A DNA stretch of 64,000 bases from Rugalucina vietnamica (Eukaryota; Mollusca; Bivalvia; Lucinida; Lucinidae): contig OZ024874.1 in NCBI GenBank assembly GCA_964017185.1, positions 19,948,457 through 20,012,456 of the forward strand, written 5' to 3'. A program made the translations under genes and the position numbers. Shown in pieces: positions 57,780-64,000 of the stretch; positions within the stretch are counted from its first letter, which is position 1; every line of letters begins with the position of its first letter. The notes beneath the pieces were generated by a model. It saw only the letters and a program-made list of their open reading frames with translations, searched no databases and was not told the origin of the DNA.

Positions 57780-57985
57780 TACTGTTTGCACCTTCTGTGC
57801 GTTTTCATAATTAAATTGGGTTTTGGTGGCTGAGTGGTCAACTGACCACCTATTGGAAAATAGCTGCTCACTCGGCTTACGGCTTATAAGTACCTAATTG
57901 TCAATTTAATTTTCCCACCTCGGTTTTTGGATTGGGATTTTCTTTCCTGATCATTGTCTACTTGTACCTTTTTAGCCCTACCTAT
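57694..57985 (-). repeat. Interspersed repeat R1, copy 4, with a 50-T tract
   Basis: Minus-strand sequence matches the other R1 copies (CAATGATCAGGAAAG, GCTATTTTCCAATAGGTGG, GTGCAAACAGT). At 57729-57778 there is an uninterrupted run of 50 T, placed where the other copies have a short A-rich stretch (CAGAAAAAAT). Confidence 0.75.
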
Positions 57986-58084
57986 AATTTTGGCGGATCG
58001 CTACGTGTAGTATCTGCAACTATTCGCGGCATCCGTAAATGCTAGTGTGACCGTGCCTTATGGGATGACGTCAATTTAATGTGG

Positions 58085-58640
58085 TGGGGTATTGCCTGCA
58101 TTAGGTTTTGAATTAGATTGCATCAGAACTCTGGTTCCCAGGGTCACATGTAGCAGATAACTTATACAGACGTTATACGCAAAAATGCTGTTGTTTTCCT
58201 ATTTTTGATTGGGCCTTTCCAATCTTTTCAAGAGCTTGGCCAAATCAGATCATAAATTGTGGTGTTTGCGGCCTTTATGCGTTTGAAAAATCCCGATCGA
58301 CTAATAATGGGGGAAATGGTGTCCCTGCATCAGTTTACTACACAAAACATGTATACCAGTGATTCTAACAGCGCAGACTGATGCAACATCACACGACACG
58401 TGACAAAAAGGAGTGATCTCATTGAAAGTAGGATCCAATATAACAGTTTTCATAAGTGATCGCATCAGGGATTATCGAGCAGGCTGCCATTCTGTTTGAC
58501 TAAAAATCGACGTGATTGGGAAAATGGTGTGAAAGCGCATTAACTGCGCTATTCTTGTAGGATCTTTTTCATAGGCATACTTGCATGAAACCTAGATTGG
58601 CAGAGTTCGAATTGAAGACTCGGCCAGGTCCAATCACACG
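58085..58640 (+). mobile_element. Degenerate relative of family A
   Basis: It shares CAGAACTCTGGTT, GTTTGAAAAATCCC, AATAATGGGG.AAATGGTGT and GATCTT.TTCAT with the 8.4-9.8 kb element. It is old and incomplete. Confidence 0.45.
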
Positions 58641-59193
58641 CACGTTTAACCAAGATTTAAAGGCAGACCCTCAGGACCAAGAATTTGCTTTCTAATAAAA
58701 ATACAATGTAGATCAGTAATGTAGATCTGTCGAAGTTACGTTACTGACTTCAACAACAGTATTTCGAAAAATACAGAAAATATTCCATTGACTTTGGTAG
58801 AACACTTCCTTTTTCAAAATCCTATCTTACTGACTTCGAGGCATTCCTTCAGTCGTATGAAGAGGACGCCCAAGGTCCTTGGGATTGTCATATACGTTTA
58901 CAACGACAAATGGATAATATGAGTGCAGCACCTGGCAATACGAATATACTGTGGCGTCTTCACGCCTGTTCCATTTGAGCGCCATGTAAATATGTCACGT
59001 TAACCTAGGTCTCATTTAGCAAACTAGAAGTGATTCAGAAGTGCATTATCTTGATCATATTACACTATACAATACATTTTACGCAAACTAAAGTGCAACT
59101 TATTTGAATTAGGCGCAACAAGTATTAACTGCAAATTTGATACCATAAGCAGATAAGTGCATGATAAGTACATCAGTCTGAGTTACGTACATC

Positions 59194-59323
59194 CACAGGC
59201 GCTTGAAGTCCTATATATAATTATAATCATAGTGTAAGTCAATATAGAATATATATATTGACCTTAGACACTACCGTAAATCTGATGCTTTTTGGGTCAC
59301 TAATGTAACTTCAAGCGCCTGTG
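59194..59323. mobile_element. 130-bp TIR MITE with target-site duplication
   Basis: CACAGGCGCTTGAAGT and ACTTCAAGCGCCTGTG are its ends. GTACATC is repeated directly on both sides (59187-59193 and 59324-59330), a 7-bp or possibly 8-bp duplication, as made by hAT-like elements. Confidence 0.75.
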
Positions 59324-59507
59324 GTACATCCAAATTAAAGTCACGCGTACATAATATTGAAATGAGAGTTGCTTAGCTACTTCTTAAATATGTTTTCAGA
59401 GGAAGATTACACAACTTTCTTGATTTTGTCTTAGTTTTGATATTAACATACGTGTGTTTTCGAAAACCTGTTGGAATACCACCGGGACCAGCGTTAACAG
59501 CTCCAAT

Positions 59508-59786
59508 CATTACGAAAACTTGCCCATGCAATATACAGAGATTTTTTTCCGTTTTAAAAAATGAAAATTTCATCAGAAAAGTTTTGATATTTTTCTTATT
59601 TTTGCTCAAAACATAGATTGTGGGTACACGTTAGAACCGCCTCGCCGAGGCGGTTCTAACGAGTACCCACAATCTATGTTTTGGAGCAAAAATAAGAAAA
59701 ATAGGTATACCCCTGCATACCCCAGTTTTGCTATATAAAAGTGGGGTTTGAGGGGGTATACATTACACGGACATGTTTTCCTGATG
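59508..59786. mobile_element. Palindromic MITE family P1 inserted in the P450
   Basis: It runs CATTACGAAAAC (b arm) through the centre GAACCGCCTCGCCGAGGCGG to TTTTCCTGATG (a arm). It separates the P450 hinge from the next P450 residues. Confidence 0.82.
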
Positions 59787-60110
59787 TCTGGGCGATCTTC
59801 CGCAATTTGCTGTAGAAAGAGGGGACGTGGTTGGCACTTTGAGGAGGCTGAGGAAAGCGCATGGAAAAAACTACAGTTTCTATATGGGGAGAGAATTGGC
59901 CATCGTTATAAATGGATACAACATGATTCACACAGTTGTTGCTAAAAGTGGAGCACAGTTTTGCGGCCGCCCACAAAACTACATATCCACCATCATTTCG
60001 AAGGGAAAGGGTCTCGGTTTGGCAACTGGGGACCAATGGAATCATCAAAGGCGTTTTGTAAGTAAGGCACTCCTAAAGGTCGGTATGAAAAGGAAGTCGT
60101 ATGAAAAGCA

Positions 60111-60308
60111 TATGAGCCTGTGCATGAGAAAACCAACAACCGCGAAGCTGATCAGCGCCTTTGTTTTCGCTACACGGATAGTACAATTCCTCTCCTACTT
60201 AAATCCAAAATTTCAAGCCTCTAACCATCTTCTGTGACTGTACAGCCCGGTTTGTGTCAGACCTGGTCGGAAACCCAAATTGTTGGTTTTCTCACGCACA
60301 GGCTCATA
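60111..60308. mobile_element. Hairpin MITE family H inserted in the P450
   Basis: TATGAGCCTGTGCATGAGAA and TTCTCACGCACAGGCTCATA are the ends. One side of the internal hairpin is deleted (AACCAACAACCGCGAAGCTG). P450 coding sequence continues on both sides. Confidence 0.88.
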
Positions 60309-61257
60309 TTATAGTTGAAGTGAAGGCGTTAACAGAAGCAATCGAAAAACAAAATGGACAACCAACTGATTTAAAGCAGTACGTTCATGAAAGTGCAGCT
60401 AACGTGGTTTTCACTTCGATAATCGGGAAACCTGACCAAATGCACTCTTTGCGTCAAATAATCATTAACCTCATGGAGGCAGAAGGCAGACTGCTACCAA
60501 AGATGGGCGCTTTGCTCAACTGTTTACCATTCCTTAAGTATATGCCTAAGGATCCGTTATATGTTCGTACCTTACAGAATGAATATCAGAAGTTTGAAAT
60601 GCTTCTCCAAGAAAGTGTTGTTGAACCAATCCTGAGAAATCCCCCAAGTGAAGCTACAACGTTTGTTGACATGTACATTGAAAAGGTAAAGGAAAGAGAG
60701 AAGATGGATAATGAAACTGTCTTTACAATTGAGTCTAGTACTTCACGATATCCTGGGTGCAGGTTCTCACACTATACACGCCGCCATTTTATGGGCAATT
60801 TTGTACCTTATACATTATCCCGCCATACAAGAACGCTTGCAGCAGTATGTGGATAAAATAATCCCGGTGGCGAGAATGCCTTGTCTTGACGACAAAGCTA
60901 AACTGCCGTACGTTGATGCTTTTATCGCTGAGGTTTTACGATGTGCGAATATTGTTCCTCTTGGATTGCCTCGGGCCGAAATAGATGGCAATGACAGTTA
61001 CATTGATGGCAACCGTATCCCACATGACGCTACAATAATGTTTGACTACGATTCCGTTTTCATGGATGATGAAATATTTGAACGCCCGGAAGTGTTTGCT
61101 CCTGATCGATTCCTGAACGCATCCGGTGCGTTCGAAACGCCTCCAGAGTTTATGCCGTTCAGCGTTGGTCGTCGTAATTGTATTGGTATGCAGCTTGCAA
61201 AATGGGAGTTGTTTCTGTATGTGGCAAGTTTGGTACAGAATAAAAATAATTGTTAGA

Positions 61258-61911
61258 TCCTTTGGAGGCAGTAAAACATTCAAAGCAAGAAGATGGGCCA
61301 TATTGTACAATTTCGGGTAATGAACCTTCATCAGTGACCCTTTACAAAACTGGCAGCGAAAGCCAGACATTATTGCTGCAATTTCAAGAATTTACATCTG
61401 TGTAGTCTAAATCAAAGACTCGTGGAAGTTTGCATTTCTACCGAGCGATAGTAAAACCCTGCCGAAAATGTCTGGGCCAATAGGCGTGTCACATACACCA
61501 GAAAACTATTCCGTTAGGTGCGTTCGGAGAATTTGAAACAGTCGATACGGTCAATAACTTTTCATAACTATCTGGAGTAGATGCTTCAAGAAGCTATCTT
61601 GCGGTGCTAGCTAAGGTATATATACTATATATATAACAAAATCCGGAGAGTTGACCTTTATGATAAAATGGGATTACGTCGTGCTACAAAACGACGATTT
61701 TAGCTACACAGAGGACACTTGAAAGAAACAGCGATTCAAGGCAAGACTAGTCTTAGTGAGCATGAACAAATATTGTTGGCACATTCTATCCAAGTGGACA
61801 CTGGTTGACGATTTCAGCTTACTTTCAACTTTTAATCATGTACCCGAATATATGTCAAGTGGCAAATGACAACACGCGATGCTACAACTTTGGTCATCTC
61901 CATCTACATCT
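61258..61911. other. Nothing recognised; short repeat shared with 44.0 kb
   Basis: TTAGATCCTTTGGAGGCAGT..AAAACATTCAAAG at 61252-61282 resembles 44030-44060 (in an NB-ARC intron). No gene was seen. Confidence 0.4.
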
Positions 61912-62157
61912 GGGGCCAGTTGTTCAAAACTAACGACGTCGTTAGTTAACGTTTCGTTAAAATTTCAAACATTAATATTACAAATACACTGTTATTTTTT
62001 TGTTGAAAAAATGTGAGAATCCTTTGCACTGCAAAGGATTCTCACATTTTTTCAACAAAAAATAACAGTGTATTTGTTACTTTAGCTGATATTTGCTTAA
62101 CAAATTTATGTCTTAACGATATCGTTAAGCTAACGATGCTTTGAACAACTGGGTCCT
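61912..62157. mobile_element. MITE with inner long hairpin
   Basis: The ends GGGCCAGTTGTTCAAA and TTTGAACAACTGGGTCC pair. Inside, AAATACACTGTTATTTTTTTG..GAGAATCCTTTGCA forms a perfect-type hairpin (61978-62082). ACGACGTCGTTAG and ACGATATCGTTAA also pair. Confidence 0.8.
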
Positions 62158-62300
62158 ATATCGAAGTGATTTGATGCTGTTAAACTCAATTCTTGAATGC
62201 TGATTCATATCACTCTCCTTGATATCAAAACACCTAGTGCATCGGTCAGTTTTATGAATTTCAAACGTTGTCGCATTATTCTCTTGACGGTTCACGATAA

Positions 62301-62524
62301 TATGAGCCTGTGCATGAGAAAACCAACAATTTGGGTTTCCGACTAGGTCTGACACAAACCAGACTATACAGTCACAGAATAAAGCTAGAAGCTTGAAACT
62401 TTGTATATAAGAAGAAGGGGAATTGTACTATCCGTGTGGCGAAAACAAAGGCGCTGATCAATTACTGCACAGCTGATCTGCGTCTTTGTTTTTGCATATG
62501 CAAATTGTCATACGAAGACTCATA
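62301..62524. mobile_element. Hairpin MITE family H copy
   Basis: It starts TATGAGCCTGTGCATGAGAA (same subfamily as the copy in the P450) and ends at GACTCATA. The stem is partly deleted (GCTGATCAATTACTGCACAG). Confidence 0.75.
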
Positions 62525-63000
62525 TTTAACATGCAAAAATCACAAGTACTTCGATAGTTCTTCGATTGTACTACACAAGTACATGTACATCAATAGTTCT
62601 CAAAGCATCGGTACATATACGTTCTTATGTACTTACAAAATGATACAGTTGACGGTTATTTCTTAGTTAAATGGATGCGTCACTGGCTCGCTCAAAGCTC
62701 CTTGAAACGGAAGCAAGACTATTACCAAGGGTTAGCACTAAAGACAAAAATAAACATTGAGCGATCTGCAATACATTACAGTTTCAATGTAGATTCTAAT
62801 AGTTTCGGCAATACTTGTAGACCTGTATTTTTCAAAAAGATCGATGCAGGTTTATCACAGTCTCTGCTTTGTACTAAAGGACTTTGAAAACGCCTCACCA
62901 TACATCGGTTATCATTTTGCTTAAAACTGGTTAATATAAAAAAAACACATAATAGTGTGTATACGTACCGTTTTTGTTGTTTTATCAAAGAAACCCTTAG
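62525..63000. other. Intergenic, nothing recognised
   Basis: No conserved frame or family repeat was seen. Confidence 0.35.
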
Positions 63001-64000
63001 GACGGCTACAAAAACGCTTTCGATACACGCTTTTATCTGGAGACAGATACTGATGAGGTGTCTGTAGTAAATGCCCACTTAAACGATTTACCTGTTAAGT
63101 TTTCTGTTTGTGTCAATGAAGGCCAAGACAAACTTCCTACGATGTATTGGTTACCTAAGCTTCACAAAAGACCATACAAAGCTAGATTTATTGCAAATTC
63201 TAGCTCTTGTACTACCACTGAACTTTCTAAATTATTAACTTCTTGTCTTACTGCTATCAAATCTCATGTTATAAGATACTGTGAGACAGTGTATGAAACT
63301 TCAAATAAAAATTGGTTTTGGTCAATAAAAAATTCTGGTGAGGTGCTCAGTAAATTGAAGTGTAGAGGGTTCCGTGCGACAAGCTTGTCCACATATGATT
63401 TTTCTACTCTGTATACAACATTACCACATAATCTAATTAAAGAAAAACTTCTGGATTTGATAGAGTGGACCTTCAAAAGGGCATTAAAAAACTATGGTTC
63501 ACTTTATTTGGCATGTAATGACAGAAAGGCTTTTTTCACTTCCTCTGACCAAAGTCGGTATACCCTTTGGTCATGTCAGAATGTGTGCGACGCCTTATCC
63601 TATCTCCTTGATAATATTTATATTAGATTTGGGACCAAGTTATACAGACAAATTGTTGGAATTCCGATGGGTACAAATTGCGCACCTCTTGTAGCTGATT
63701 TATTTTTATACTGCTACGAAAGAGATTTCATGGATTCTCTTAACCATGATAATCAAGCTGATGTTATCGAGGCTTTTAATTCCACATCTAGGTACCTCGA
63801 TGACCTTCTGAACATTGACAACCCTTATTTTGAAGGTATGGTCAATCAAGTTTATCCACCTGAACTTCAGTTGAACAAAGCTAATATCTCAGATACCGAA
63901 GCCCCCTTTTTAGATCTACATCTTTCTGTTGCAAATGGATTTGTTTCTTCTAAAATTTATGATAAGCGCGATGACTTTGATTTTGATATAGTAAATTTTC
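63001..64000 (+). CDS. Penelope-like reverse transcriptase, 5'-truncated, runs off the window
   Basis: One frame is open from 63001 (just after a stop at 62998-63000) to the window end, 333 codons with no stop. Motifs in order: LPTMYWLPKLHK, ARFIANSSSCTTTELS, YDFSTLYTTLPH (motif A), IVGIPMGTNCAPLVADLFLY (motif B), YLDDLLNI (motif C with the catalytic DD) and FLDLHL. This order and wording fit Penelope-like elements rather than LINE or LTR enzymes. The N-terminal part is missing, so a 5'-truncated copy is likely. A GIY-YIG nuclease would be expected beyond the window end. Confidence 0.85.

Larger units (their letters stand above)
59398..61254 (+). pseudogene. Cytochrome P450 (CYP2-like), intronless, disrupted
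   Basis: P450s are heme monooxygenases of the ER. The N-terminus reads as a membrane anchor (FLDFVLVLILTYV) and the hinge VGIPPGPALTAPI (to about 59510). A palindromic MITE interrupts; then GDLPQFAVERGDVVGTLRRL continues from 59788. The C-helix motif WNHQRRF is near 60037-60057. A second MITE sits at 60111-60308, after RKSYEKH. The frame resumes with VEVKALTEAIE. A one-base shift near 60725-60745 precedes the I-helix LGAGSHTIHAA. EVLR (the EXXR motif), PDRF and the heme loop FSVGRRNCIG follow. The frame stops shortly after, so the last ~45 residues are missing. There is no start ATG in frame. It is either a dead retrocopy or a decayed intron-poor gene. Confidence 0.88.

Noticed and set aside
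58780..58980. Plus-strand frame PYLTDFEAFLQSYEEDAQGPW...
   Set aside because: It is short, has no neighbouring exon that joins, and matches no family I know.
60936..61370. 144-residue minus-strand frame
   Set aside because: It is antisense to the P450 I-helix to heme-loop segment, which has clear family motifs on the plus strand.

Overview
The window is repeat-dense eukaryotic nuclear DNA, most likely from a bivalve mollusc. The host genes are animal genes with many introns: cortactin, a death-fold NB-ARC protein, an SLC22 transporter and a P450. The introns hold hairpin-headed, minisatellite-cored repeats of the kind known from bivalve genomes. The species cannot be named from the sequence.

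Layout. 0-1.3 kb: a broken LINE reverse transcriptase carrying a nested repeat. 1.9-26.7 kb, plus strand: a complete cortactin gene. I traced 17 coding exons whose phases all join (604 residues): an acidic Arp2/3-binding N-terminus, about 8.5 cortactin repeats, a Gln/Glu-rich helix, a Pro/Tyr linker and a C-terminal SH3. Its introns hold most of the mobile elements seen here. 27.3-28.6 kb, minus: an intact Tc1/mariner-type element with terminal inverted repeats, a TA duplication and a 361-residue DD37E transposase. 28.6-40.6 kb: gene-poor, with two minisatellite-cored elements, a GGATATCC palindrome array, a LINE remnant and a second copy of a large hairpin element. 40.6-47.1 kb, plus: an eight-exon gene for an 864-residue death-fold/NB-ARC STAND protein with a Ser-rich tail. 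47.6-48.9 kb, minus and convergent with it: a two-exon gene of unknown function. 51.0-56.1 kb, minus: an SLC22 transporter traced over eight exons, with the first exon(s) not found. 59.4-61.3 kb, plus: an intronless P450 broken by two different MITEs and a frameshift. 63.0-64.0 kb: the start of a Penelope-like reverse transcriptase running off the window.

The most notable signals are structural. (1) At least five hairpin-headed element families share one plan: 5' hairpin, CCGT-like microsatellite, tandem monomers, 3' partial complement of the hairpin. Two of them carry the nuclear-receptor nonamer TCAAGGTCA at nine places. (2) A nested foldback carries divergent copies of one short reading frame. 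(3) A MITE terminus supplies a cortactin splice donor. (4) The cortactin helix exons carry local duplications that give an in-frame alternative donor and a decayed exon copy. (5) The SLC22 gene uses a GC-AG intron. All exon models were built by eye from splice motifs, phase and family resemblance; none has transcript support.
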